Source of the DNA: Ulva prolifera | Taxonomy: Eukaryota; Chlorophyta; Ulvophyceae; Ulvales; Ulvaceae | DNA length: 64,000 nucleotides | Assembly (NCBI GenBank): GCA_023078555.1 | Contig: CM041203.1 | Location: forward strand, 2,695,481-2,759,480 | Direction of reading: 5' to 3' | Shown here: one piece after another, positions 45,238 through 56,330 of the stretch | How the letters are laid out: each line of letters starts with the position of its first letter | Position numbering within the stretch: the first letter of the stretch is position 1 | Program-made: the position numbers and the translations under genes | The notes under the pieces: generated by a model | Told to the model about the DNA's origin: nothing | Databases searched by the model: none | The model's input: only the letters and a program-made list of their open reading frames with translations

Positions 45238-48200
45238 ATGACGCTCCATAAATTATGCAACTCCAAGCATACTGCTGTCCCTGACATGTTGGAAGGACTG
45301 GTGGCCCTGAACGCCGCCGCTTGCATGCTGGACGGTGCGGACCAGGTGGGTGCGATCCCTGATCAAATTCTATCCCTGCATCCAGGCGCTTCAACCTGGC
45401 ATATGCACCCCCTCAAAACACGGAAAGGCGACAAAGCCACGCCATAAACAATCCACGCCAAGTAAACTACACAGCTTCGAGTCTAGCTCTACATCCAGCA
45501 ACACGTTGACACTTCAGTGCTCGACATAAGTGACAGGAACTCGCTGTGGCTGAGGCAGCCGTCCCCAGGTCTGCAAGGCACATGCAGGGCATCAAGGTGG
45601 TGTACAACCGCACTCACGACCCTTCACGTGTTGCTGTGGTATCTGGCGGCGGAAGTGGCCATGAGCCAGCCACAGCTGGGTATGTTGGCCCTGGTATGCT
45701 CGCTGCTGCGGTCTGTGGGGACATCTTCGCCAGCCCTACTGCCCGGGCTGTCTATGAGGCCATTCTCAAGGTCACAGGAGAGGCCGGCTGCCTTGTCATC
45801 GTCCTCAACTACACTGGCGATAGGCTGAACTTTGGCATGGCTGTTGAGATGGCGAGAGCCGATGGGTTGAACGTGGAGCTGATGTTTGTTGCTGACGACT
45901 GTGGCGTCACAGTTCCTGGGATCGCGGGGGCACGGGGGATAGCTGGGACGTCCATGGTTCAAAAGGTGCTTCACACGTCCCGCAATGCAGAGCCACAACA
46001 GCACACCAGCTGCCAGACCTGAGTCTACGGTTGACCATCATTGAGCGCCATTGCAGGCATCACACACTGCACCCTCTGGTTCCTATCAATTTAAAGCAGG
46101 TCCCTTTGCTCTGGGACCTAGCCATCTGGGTGTGACACGGACCTGTCTCTGTAGAAAGGAAATCTCATACGACAGCAGCCCCATCCTGCTGCAGTGCTCC
46201 CCACGAATTCCCTGACATGCACGCCATAAACGGCGCCAGGAAAGAGTGTGCCTTGTGAAGTAGCAGGACACGCTCTGTGGCATCCAGTGCTCGTCGTGGC
46301 CCCAGGGAAGGAGCCTGTGGTTGTGACAACTCAATCTGCTTTCCACTTGTGCGATGAAACAGGTCTGGTAACACCCGCCCCTCGCAGGCTGCAGGCGCAG
46401 CGGCCGCAGCCGGGCGGCCACTGGAAGACGTGGCCGCAGTGGCGCACTCCGCAGCAGCTGGCCTGAAGTCGATGGGGGCCGCCTTGACCACATGCAGCCT
46501 GCCTGGTGCCACCGAGCCCCCCGCCGGGCCTGCCGAGGGTGAGATGGAGCTCGGGCTGGGCATTCACGGAGAGCCCGGGGCGCAGCGCTGCCCTGTGAAG
46601 TCTTCCGCAGCCACCGTGGAGGCGCTGCTCGGGCAGATACTGACGGCTTTTGAGGGGGGTGCGGCTGGGAGCATCCAGGCTGGCGAGCGCGTGGCGCTGA
46701 TGGTCAACAACCTGGGCGGACTGACGACACTGGAGTTGTACATTGTGGCACGCGACGCGATGGCGTACCTTGCGGGTGCGTGTCAATGCAATGCTGACGC
46801 TGTGCCCTGGCGATGATCTTGGAGTGGTGCACCTTGGCCAGAGGCACTCGGCGGTCATGTGGAGCCCAGCCTGCGTTGCCATGCCGTCCATGTTCGGCGG
46901 CGGCCTTTGCAGCCTGTGCGGCGGTCGCGTCATGCGTGGCTGTCTGGTGGGACTCGTGCAGATGACAGTGGAATGTCGAGCATGTGCAGCAACAGGTCCG
47001 AGGCTCAAGTTCGCACAGTGTGGACGACACCAGCTGGTCTGTTCCTGCCCCTGTTGTTGTGGACAGCCCATGCTCACAGAGTATTTGGTCTCATGCAAAA
47101 CATGGCGCATCGTTGATGGCAGTGGCAGAGCTTTACTGCCAATACACAGAAAGCTGAGGCCCCTGCCGAGCCTTGGAATGTTCTCGCACCACAACCCGCA
47201 CTGGAAAGTGTCATGTCTGGCCATTAGCTGCATGACATCACAACAGCAACTCCATCAGCGATTCATTGCATCAGCACTGAGTGCAAGGGTCGCCACTCTA
47301 CGTGAAGTGTGCCACAAGCTCCTGCCGTCTGCTGAGGCTGCGGGTTCCTGCAGAGAAACAAGTCCAGGTGGAGCGGGCTGCCGTGGGCACGTTCATCAGC
47401 TCCCTCGACATGGCGGGGGTGTCCCTGTCCGTGATGCGCATCACGGATGACCTCCTCACGCTCCTCGACGCCCCCACCGACGCGCCCGCCTGGCCCCGCG
47501 CGCTGCCGAAGCCCCACCTGGACAAGCCGCTGCAACCCCTCAGTGAGCACTCACGCATGGCTGTGGAGCACATCGAGGCCGGCGGGGCGGCTGTGGCGGC
47601 CGGGGAGGACGTCGGCGAAGCCGGCCGCCGGCTGCGTGCTGTGCTGCGCTGCTGTGCAGAGGCATGCATTGCGGCTGAGCCGGAGCTCACAAAACAGGAC
47701 GAGAAGGTGCGTGCTGCCTGCCGTGTGCATTGATCATGCGCCTGGTTCCGTTGGTGCAGCATAGCATGCTATGGCTGTTGAGGAAGAACTGCGTCCAGAA
47801 CGTGCGTCCAAAATGCGCGAGGCATGAAACCTGTCGAGTGCAGGGGTCAGGCATCACACATGCATCGCGTTGCTCCTGAACGCCGCCTGGGGCTACTGGA
47901 GTTGCTGCAGAATTCGTCCAATTAAGCTGGTGGGGCTTTTTTTTATTTTTTTTTAGTGCTGGTGCTGCCACCCTCGCGGGTTGAAGTTTTGCCGAAGTCA
48001 CAGCTTGGGCATGATCCCTCGGGCAGCACGGCCGGCTCACTGGGCTGCAGTCCATACTGCGATGCACTCGCCGAGCAATCACCCGCGGTACATGCTGAAC
48101 GCCGTCCGTACGAGGCGCTGTGGAAGCCGTTGCGGCACCGAGCGCAGCGCCGTCACCGTGCAGGCTGGCGACGGAGACTGCGGCGCGACGGTGCAGCGCG

Positions 48201-48951
48201 GCAGCGAGGCGGTCCTCGGAACCCTGGACACGCTCGCCGTCAGCGACCTCGGCGCGACAGCCAAGCGGCTCGCGGTGCTCGTCGGTGAGAAAATGGGTGG
48301 CACGTCCGGCGCGCTCTACCAGATCTTCTTCGCCGCGGCGGCCGGGACCCTGAACGGCATCGCCGCAGAGGCGGCGGGGCTGGAGGACTGGGCGGCGGCG
48401 CTGCAGGCCGGCGTGGAGGCGGTGCAACGGTACGGCCTCGCGGCCGTCGGGGACCGCACGATGGTGGACGCGCTGGAGCCGGCGATGCGTGCGGTGAACG
48501 CGGCGGTGGAGGCAGGTGTGCCGTTCGGCTCCGCAGCGTGTCGCGCTCGCGACAAACGTGTCAAGGTGGACTCATGCTCTTGTCTATGTGGAGTCCGCGC
48601 TTGTGACGCTTGCGGATATGGCCCGCCTTTGATCGCTTGATGGCTGGGCGCGAACGGTGGGGCCGATCGGATCGCCCTGTGCACCAGCCGCGCCTCGGCG
48701 ACAGCCGTGAGCAAATGCCGTGCAGGCGTCAGAGACTCGCTGAGGATGTGTGTGCAGGGAACGCGAGTGCGGTGGAAGTGGCGGAGGCGGCGAGCGGCGC
48801 AGCGCGGGAGGGCGCACTGGCCACGCGGGACATGGCAGGCCGCGGCGGCCGCGCAGGTTACGTCAATGCGGACCTCTTGAAGGGCGTGCCGGACCCGGGG
48901 GCGTTTGCGGTGGCGGAGTGGATGGCTGCGATTGTGAAGGGATTGCAGTAG
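45238..48951 (+). CDS. DAK: Dihydroxyacetone kinase (ATP-dependent glycerone kinase), DhaK-DhaL fusion
   Basis: Phosphorylates dihydroxyacetone to DHAP with ATP, linking glycerol use or detoxification to glycolysis. Six exons: join(45238..45345,45588..45965,46388..46775,47354..47706,48164..48515,48758..48951), 590 aa, the normal single-chain eukaryotic length. The DhaK domain (1 to about 340) shows DMLEGLVALN, SGGGSGHEPATAGYVGPGML, LNYTGDRLNFG, VADDCGVTV, GIAGTSMVQK and MVNNLGGLT, with the substrate-binding His region as in the family. The DhaL ATP domain starts near residue 375; AGDGDCGATVQRG (Asp pair for Mg-ATP) is at residue 410, then GGTSGALYQIFF, VGDRTMVDAL, and GGRAGYVNA near the end. 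All joins keep phase; donors are GTGGGT, GTGCTT, GTGCGT (twice) and GTGTGC. GC content rises towards the 3' exons. TGTAA lies about 140 nt downstream. Confidence 0.96.
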
Positions 48952-49687
48952 TGTGCGGCCCTGCACGCTCTCGGGTGTGCGTTATTGAGTGCTGTTCATG
49001 TACCGATGCAAAGACATACGCCGATGTGGACCAGGTTGACAGATCTGGTACACCTAGACGTCGTAGAGCTACTATCAACGAGGTCATTGATGTAACGGGG
49101 CCAAATCTTGCGGCAGGGTGTCAACATGTGCACTATTTCAGGCATCGTCTTGCTCGGTGCATTGCACGATGCCCGACCCCCTGTCTTACGGGATGGTGTG
49201 CATATGTTTTCTTCATTCTTCCGACTCAACTGGGTGTATCTGCAGATGAGGCCGTTGCAGGCCTCCCATGGACATACATCTGCTAGGGGTGTGTATTTCA
49301 CTTGGCACAGCTGATGTTGTCCAGGTGAGTCAGGCAACGGCTTTGCGTTGAATTTCACACGGTGCAAGGATCAGATTCCAGGGAATTACGTTCACACGAG
49401 CTCTTTGCAGTGCGACGTCGGGCTAGTGGGCGTGACAGTGCACCCCCGTACGCGTTGGACACCCGGTCCCCCATATGCATGAGGACAGCAACTATCTAGT
49501 CGCATTGGACAAGGAGATGTACCTGCACGCCCCGCGCGCAACCACGCCCCCATGCTCTACATCGCCCGCACTCTCATCAATACGTTTGACAATTTGCGCT
49601 GCGTTCCGTGCTGTAGGAGCTATAGTACACACGCGGATCACGGAGCCATACTAGCACCGTCGGCAACACTCTAGACACACAGGCGCC
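48952..49687. other. Intergenic: DAK 3' flank and ABM-gene promoter
   Basis: Two plus-strand genes in tandem flank this interval. Apart from the TGTAA signal I see no feature. Confidence 0.4.
49091..49095 (+). terminator. TGTAA poly(A) signal of the DAK gene
   Basis: 139 nt downstream of the DAK stop codon. Confidence 0.5.
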
Positions 49688-52635
49688 ATGAAAGCTGTCG
49701 TTCCAACGCGCATGGTTGAAGTCCGACCAGTCTTCAAGGCCAAGCCTGGGAAGTATGACGACATGAAGAAGCACTGCAGCGAGGTGTTTGTCGCCGGAAT
49801 GGCCAAAGCAGTCGAGACCGGCAGCCCCGACGAGACCGGATGCCTGCAATACAACTTTGTGTCCAACGAAGAGCTCCAAACATTCATTTGTCGAGAGGCA
49901 TACAGCAGTGCTCAGGTGGGGGCCTCGGTGCTGTAGCGTGCACACTTGCGAAGGCTGTCTGTGAACAAATCGATCACTAATGGATCACACTCGGCAGTCC
50001 CGTCCGGCCCCATGAGCGCGCCAGCTGCAGCACTCGCAAATAGCGATCATTATGCACTGCAGCCGCCACTCAAACGCCCGACCCATGTTATCCCCCGGAC
50101 AGAGCCTCTTTCTCTCGTGGCCCCAGCCGTGCACGCATGCCCAGTGCTGCACTAACATGCATGTGTGGTGCACTAGTGCGTCTGGAAACGCCCATCTGGT
50201 GCCTGTTAGTACATGCTACGAGGCACAGCAGCTATCTGACAGGCCAACTGAAGTATCTGGCGATCTGAAGAACCTTGTGGACATCTGCTGCATCTGCAGT
50301 GCGACAGGCAGGCCATGCTCGTGTCACTGCAAGTGTGCCCGCGCCCCGGCCGCGGCATGCCGCAGCTGGAGGCCAACAAGAGCGCCCTCACAGGGATGGC
50401 GTGACGCCCGAACCTGGCAGAGTTGTACTGTGTGGGCTGATGCGCAGCACTGGTGTGCAGGGCGTCCGGCAGCACCTGGAGAACGTGCAGGAGCAGCTGC
50501 AGCAGGCCCTGGAGCTGTGCGACTTGCAGGACCTTCAGGTGTGCCACTGCAGGCCTCCGCCGCTGGCTGCGCGACTCCGCAACGCCCCGGCCACCCTCTC
50601 CTGCCTCATGCATGCAGGGACAGCCTCCTGGTATGCAAGGCACGCGTAGGATGCCAGGCGCCGCGACGTGGCACACACGCGTGAATTTGTTTGACTGTTC
50701 AGAGCTGTTTGCTGTTCGCGCGGTGATTCGTCCCTCACGCCTGTGTCCTTGTATCGCGTACAAATGTGGTGCACTATGTGAACAAGACTGTCCGCAGCAT
50801 GCTCAGCGCCCCACTGCACAATCAGCATATCGCGCCACACATGCATTCGGGCCATATGCCATCTGGGACGAACACACAGGCTTGACTGCTTGAACACCCC
50901 TCCCATGTCAAGGTGTCAGACTGTCCTATACCTGTGGCCACAGTGCCTGAGAGATCACCCGCACTATCTGACACAAGTACAGTGCGCAGTCATGTGGAAC
51001 TTCGCACGCAGAATTGCCCCACCCGGCATCACGTCATACCCGCCATGGCATCGGCCTCAGCACCCCACGGCGCAGCCACATCAGGCACGCTCACCATCAC
51101 CCAGGGTCCACCCTGCAGCGACGGCGTCCTGAGCAGGGCCGCGCCATGCTCCAGGAGTGGGCCGCACGCCGCAAACCGCCCGCTGCTCCATCGACCGAAC
51201 AGCCCCTGCAACCATACCCTTTGGCACCACCATGCTTCCCCCAAGAAAAGCGCCCACCAGGATATCCGCAGCGTGGCTAGATGCACAAATTGCGCATCCC
51301 AGCCCATGCGCTAGCGCTCACAGCAGAATGTGGAACCACCAGGAACGGGGCAGAAGCCGCCATCGGACACTCGACACCAGCCCCCGGTGTCTAGGAACGC
51401 ACGTGTTGACCTTGCTTTGCACCACAGACAGCCAGACTGTCTATTTGTACCACCAGGGCAAAGCCGGGAAGGCAGGTAGCATGGCAAGAGCCTACACGCA
51501 GCACGAGAGCAGGAACTGCCTATGTGAGGGATCCTGAAATCGGCGGCCGCAACGCTGTCTGCGTCTGAGGAATGCACGCCAGGGCAGCCTCTCTCGGAAG
51601 CAAGGCACTGCCTTGTCCGCAGCTGCGCTGGCGTGCGAGTCACCTCCACCTGGCTGATGCCACACACCTCACGCCGAATGTGTCCTGAGGCAGTTGCCCG
51701 ATCGTTGGACGTGCTGTAGAACAAGATGTGGCTGTTAAAGCCGAGCTGTTGCGTGCGGGTTGAGCTGAGGAATCAGCTGTGAGGTTCCAGGCTGCTGCTG
51801 TGAAGCAGAGCTCGGTTGCAGCCTGATGTGCACACGTCGTCAGCTCACAATTCAAACAAAGGAACGCGCAGCACGGGCGTAGAGTTTGCACCCGCTCTCG
51901 GCGGATGGCCTCAGGGCGGGCCAAATGAAACACAGCTCAGTTTTAGGCTTTCCTCGACCAAAGTTCGCAATGAGGAGGCGCACTGTCCAGTTCGTCCAGG
52001 GTCAGGTTTGTTTGCTCGGGGACGCTGTGCCAGCAGTGGCCAGTGGCAGACTGGCAAAAGCAACCCGGAAACTCACTCACACCGAGTGGACATACATGCC
52101 AAATGTGAGGGATTTATCGATGAGAGGTTTCGATCCTCTGACCTATGGGTTATGGGCCCATCACGCTTCCACTGCGCCACATCGATATGGAGTGATCACA
52201 TGCATGAGGATCGGTTGTCATTGTCTATATCATCGTACATTAGCGATTGAGGCTTCCGGGCGGCCCCCATCAACAGCTAGATGTCAAAATTTTGTCATGT
52301 ACTGCTGTCTGGCTGGGTCATTGGCACTGAGGTGCACGGTGAACATGACCTGGTGTTTGTGATTGCATTCCTATGGAGCTCTCACCCAACTAGACTGTGC
52401 CACTGTTTTGGACATGCAATATGCACATTGAAGGTGTCTACCGCATAGCGCACATCAAAGATTTCTAACGTATAGCACAAGCTGGTTCAATGCACAGCAG
52501 CTGCCACTGCTTTAGGCACCACTGTCTGTCCAGCCCGAGCAACACACTGTGCAGATCACAGGACCCAAGGAGGAACTGGACTTGCTGAAGGAAGAGCTTG
52601 CAGGGCTCAACCCGACCTACTTCGAGGAAGTTTAG
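49688..52635 (+). CDS. Small antibiotic-biosynthesis-monooxygenase (ABM) domain protein
   Basis: Three exons: join(49688..49915,50461..50538,52555..52635), 128 aa. The ABM fold is a ferredoxin-like alpha+beta barrel of about 95 residues found in quinol monooxygenases and heme oxygenases. Seen here: VVPTRMVEVRPVFKAKPGKYDDMKKHC (first strand and helix), CLQYNFVSNEELQTFICREAY (the conserved strand and the RE.Y block), SAQGVRQHLENV (helix with the HLEN motif) and the closing ITGPKEELDLLKEELAGLNPTYFEEV. All joins are phase 0. Intron 2 is about 2.0 kb, several times longer than most introns in the window, and carries an antisense tRNA gene. No targeting peptide is visible. Enzyme activity cannot be inferred; many such proteins are uncharacterised. 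Confidence 0.85.
52115..52186 (-). tRNA. trnfM/iMet: Initiator tRNA-Met (CAT)
   Basis: A 72-nt cloverleaf on the minus strand. The 7-bp acceptor ATCGATG pairs perfectly with CATCGAT, the D arm is GCGC AGTGGAA GCGT, the anticodon stem ATGGG/CCCAT encloses the loop CCCATAA (anticodon CAT), the variable loop is AGGTC, and the T stem AGAGG/CCTCT encloses ATCGAAA. Three features mark it as the cytosolic initiator and not the elongator. The first pair is A1:U72, the anticodon stem has the GGG/CCC run, and position 54 is A (AUCG in place of TUCG). No intron. It lies inside intron 2 of the ABM gene on the opposite strand. A clear downstream T run is lacking. Confidence 0.95.
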
Positions 52636-53851
52636 CTTGTCCTGAGAACTAGCCTGCTCCAAGAGCTTGAGCATACATGATTCACGTAACACGAGGCTTC
52701 CTGGCAGCAGGGAGTGCTGGTGAGCGGTGCGATGGCCACCGCACTGCAAAGATGTGAAATGTGTAATGTTGTGCGAAGATGCAGCACAATTGTGGCTTAT
52801 TGGACCTGCTGCACCCTCTGTTTCGTTCTGTCATACGGTCTCACATCTGGCTGTGCTTGAACAGGGCCCATGCAGCATGATCATGAAATAGTCTGTCCCC
52901 TGAACACTGACCCCATGGCATGGCTTCCTGGCCGCAGTTGCGCCTGGTGGCTGCTAATACAAACCGAAAGCAAGCTGAAACCCATCATCACAGCAATGCA
53001 GGAAGTTACACAGTCACAGAGAGCCTCGCCATTGATATGGTCTACACCGCAGGCACACGATTGCTCGCATTGCCATACCTCTCTTCGTTAACATGGCTAA
53101 TGCAGAACCAGAAGAGCACAAGGCCATCGTCAAATTCTGCAGAGTCGACTGATGCAGCCGACTCAGTTTTCTATATCACTGCATGTTGCAGTGTGCGCGC
53201 CACCTCTAAGAAATGCTCCCCTCAAGCCACTGATTCGTGCCCACGCCACACCATGCAGCGCTTGCGTCAGGGTGCCATCCAGTCCACTGCCCAATCCCCA
53301 CCACGCGGCTTCAACACGGTCGCTGCGTGTCACCCTGGATACCCGATGAGGCTATGGGCGTAACAGAGACACAACAGGCAGCCGTGGCACAGCACATGCA
53401 CGCGACGTCTTTGGCCGCTCGCACAGTCCACACGGCTCCACGTAGTCACACGATGATGGTGCAGACGCTGTGCACACCCTCGATCGGCGTGGCTGAAACT
53501 CTGCTGGGCTGGTGGCGGCAGCAGCCGCTGGAACACCTTCGGAGGGCCCCCACAGGAGCACCCTATCACTGGACGCACACCGACCGGTGCGCCCGAAGGC
53601 ACACCTAGCAGCCCTTCCAACTGCAGCAGCTGGACAGAATTGTGCAGAGACGCAGCGCACAAGCCAGAACAAAAACGATAGCATCGCCCCGGCAGAGAGT
53701 GACCGTGGACACATGGCCTAGCAGCTGCCTAGCAGGCAGGCTGGGAGGTTGGACCGGACACGATCTGATCCACATCCATCTGCACCCTGAGCTCGCAGCG
53801 GCGGCGGCCGGCCTTTGCCAGCAAGCTCAGCTTCCGGGGCAGCGCGTGGGG
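52636..53851. other. Intergenic, nothing recognised
   Basis: Convergent between the ABM gene (+) and an unidentified minus-strand gene. No conserved block; only the ABM-gene poly(A) signal. Confidence 0.4.
52762..52766 (+). terminator. TGTAA poly(A) signal of the ABM gene
   Basis: About 127 nt downstream of the ABM-protein stop codon. Confidence 0.5.
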
Positions 53852-55859
53852 CTACATCTGTGGGAAGTCGAACGCCACGGCCACCTCGGTCACGAGCTGC
53901 GACGCCTCCGCCGCGGCGAGGTCGGAGCCCTCGATGTCGGCCGAGCTCTCGACCTCCTGGATGCGCATCCGCAGCGTATCCCATGCCTCGCGCACGTTCA
54001 GCTTGAGCACCCCCGCCGCCGCGGGCGTTTCGTTCTGGTCGATCGCCTCCAGTGCACCCTGCATGCGGTCCACGACTGGAAATGCAGTAATGCAGTACGC
54101 CAAACACTGCCCATGGCAGCGCCCCCGCCAGTCCTGCCCCAGAGGCTGGCTGCTACGCTGCCATAGCATGAGCCTGTGAATGGGAGCAGGTGTATCGCGC
54201 AGGCGTAAACCATCGACGTCCGCACGGGCAGGCATGTCTTGGATTTGAGCTGTACAGGGGACACAGGCCACACAGCACAGTGGGACAGCATATGGCATCA
54301 GACGCATGACTCTACTCGCAGCGTCCCGTGGTGGTATTGCCTCGTGTGCGTTCATTCATGACTGAAGAACGCCAATGTAGACGGGCTGGGGGCTGCAATG
54401 CCAGATTCAATGGCAGGATCGTTCCAGCTGCCGCAGCACAGGACACCCCAAGCAGGCCTGACAGAACACTGCGGCTACGCGCGCTCGATTGTCACAGCTG
54501 CTGTCGTAGCACCATGGTCTGCTAGACAAGCGATGTCCGCATAGCGGAGGAACAGTGCGCACTTCACTGTCCGCAGAGTGCCACAGTGCCACGGCAATGT
54601 GGTCTGCTGCATGGGCCTCACGCTGCTATATGGGGACCAAATGAGAATTGGCGGACTGGGCCAAGTCGAGAGTGTGCCAGGAAAGGCCTTACAGTCACAG
54701 CCTTTGGCATGCTGCTTGTCCAACCAACTCGGCCCTTGCTTCCGCATGCGTGCCAGGTACAAATTCAGCGTCTGCAGGAGATATGGATGCTGTGGTACGA
54801 ATGAGTCCGGAGAAGGCTAAATCTCAACGCGTGGTGACCTGTATGCATAGAAACTGTGTGCACTGGGTGACGCCTATCCAGCATTGCAAATCTACTGTGG
54901 ACCTACAGGGAACCACAGACATGGCGAACGAAGCCACATTCCCCTTGAAATTATAATCAGATACATCTGGTCACGGCTGCAGCCGAGTCGAGCAGGTTCA
55001 ACTCAGAACTGGAAGCCACAAGCACGCTTGTGGCCCGTGAGCGACTGTGTATGACCGAAGATTCGGCGGTTCTGCAGATGATATGCGCAATGTTGTGGTT
55101 TTCCACCTCCTCTATAGCTATCGAGTGACAGGCATGCTCTCTCACCTGCAGTTCGATCACCGCGCTTCGAAGCTGTACTAGTGCTGCAGAGGAGCGAGAT
55201 TCCGCTGTTGGCATGGCCGCTCGACCGACTACGATGGGAGCTTCAACTTCTGTGTCCAGGTAGTTTGGTTCTGGTTCCGTTATCACGATGGGCTCATTGA
55301 CTGTGTCCCAGTCGTCCAGGAAAGGATGGCTTGGACGCAACAGATCGGCAGCGCCGGACGGCAACACAGGCTCGATCTGCGTCCAGAACGTTTCCTCTAG
55401 CTCTGTACCACGAACTAAGATAGTATCGAGCTGTCCATCTACGACGCGCGCGACTGCCTCCTGCATTCTGCTAACGTGACTGTTTGAATTTGCGCCATCC
55501 TCAAAAAGCACCGGATTAACACATGACGGGTCAACAAATAGACATGTCCGAAAAAATTGAAAATCTGTATCTCGCTTCTTTCAAGCCATGCGCACCCGTT
55601 TCTCGTCGCCGGTCATGGCGGAATCGTTCATGAGCGTGTTCACTTGTTGCAGACCGATGTTCAATTCGGACAGCAGCGACGGTCCCATAAGTAGCGCTCC
55701 TGTAGAAAGACGTGGAACAAAGGCGATGATCTCCTTCGGACCGGAGATCCAGGAGGCTAATGAACGGCGAATACCACCGTCAAAAGCTGCAGTGTATACT
55801 GGACGAACACCAACGACGGTCCGCTGTGCATTTGGCAGACTTGCGAAGCGAACGCTCAT
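53852..55859 (-). CDS. Unidentified multi-exon gene, possibly with an organelle-targeting N-terminus
   Basis: I do not recognise this protein. Exon 1 (55596..55859, 88 codons) starts at an ATG with MSVRFASLPNAQRTVVGVRP, an Arg/Ser/Val-rich N-terminus that could target an organelle, and ends GDEKR before a GTGCGC donor. Exon 2 (about 55146..55499, phase 0) is acidic: DGQLDTILVRGTELEETFW, then PFLDDWDTVNEPIVI, ending VIELQ before GTGAGA. A terminal exon (53852 to about 54075) begins after CCAG with VDRMQGALEAIDQNE, has the helical LNVREAWDTLRMRIQEVESS and ends DFPQM. Middle exons between 54.1 and 55.1 kb are not resolved, so it remains possible that these belong to two genes. Codon frames are clean, with no competing frame, and the two firm exons share phase. 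Confidence 0.5.
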
Positions 55860-56330
55860 AGTGACAGTTTGATGTGTGTTCTTGCGCTTGTGTGGGTCCG
55901 GCACTTGGACAGGTCAACTGCAGACAGTACCGTGTACGCCTTCCTGCTCAAGCACAATACAAGCCGCCCTGGCAAATTCGGATGCAGAAACATCAACACG
56001 CTAACATTAGCTGAAACGCAACGTGATGGCAGCACAGGCATACATCTTCATAGCCAGCACGTTGGCAAGGAGCGCGAGATCGTGGTTGCATGGTAGCGCG
56101 GGAATGTTGCGTGTGGGATGCTCCGCATGATCCACGCCGGTGAACGTTGCTTGCTCAGAACTGAGGTGGTTTTCATGATTGCACAGCCGTGCACTCCTGA
56201 TAGCCTTTATGAAGTATGCTTCACTTCAAGCGCACGTCCCCTGGTTGGCCAGCTACCATTGTGTTGCGCCATGCGTGTTGATGGGCACGCATACTCCATG
56301 CTGTGAAAGGACAGTGTTAAATTTGATCTC
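55860..56330. promoter_or_regulatory. Bidirectional promoter interval
   Basis: These 471 bp lie between the divergent start codons of the unidentified minus-strand gene and the TPR gene. Confidence 0.35.
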
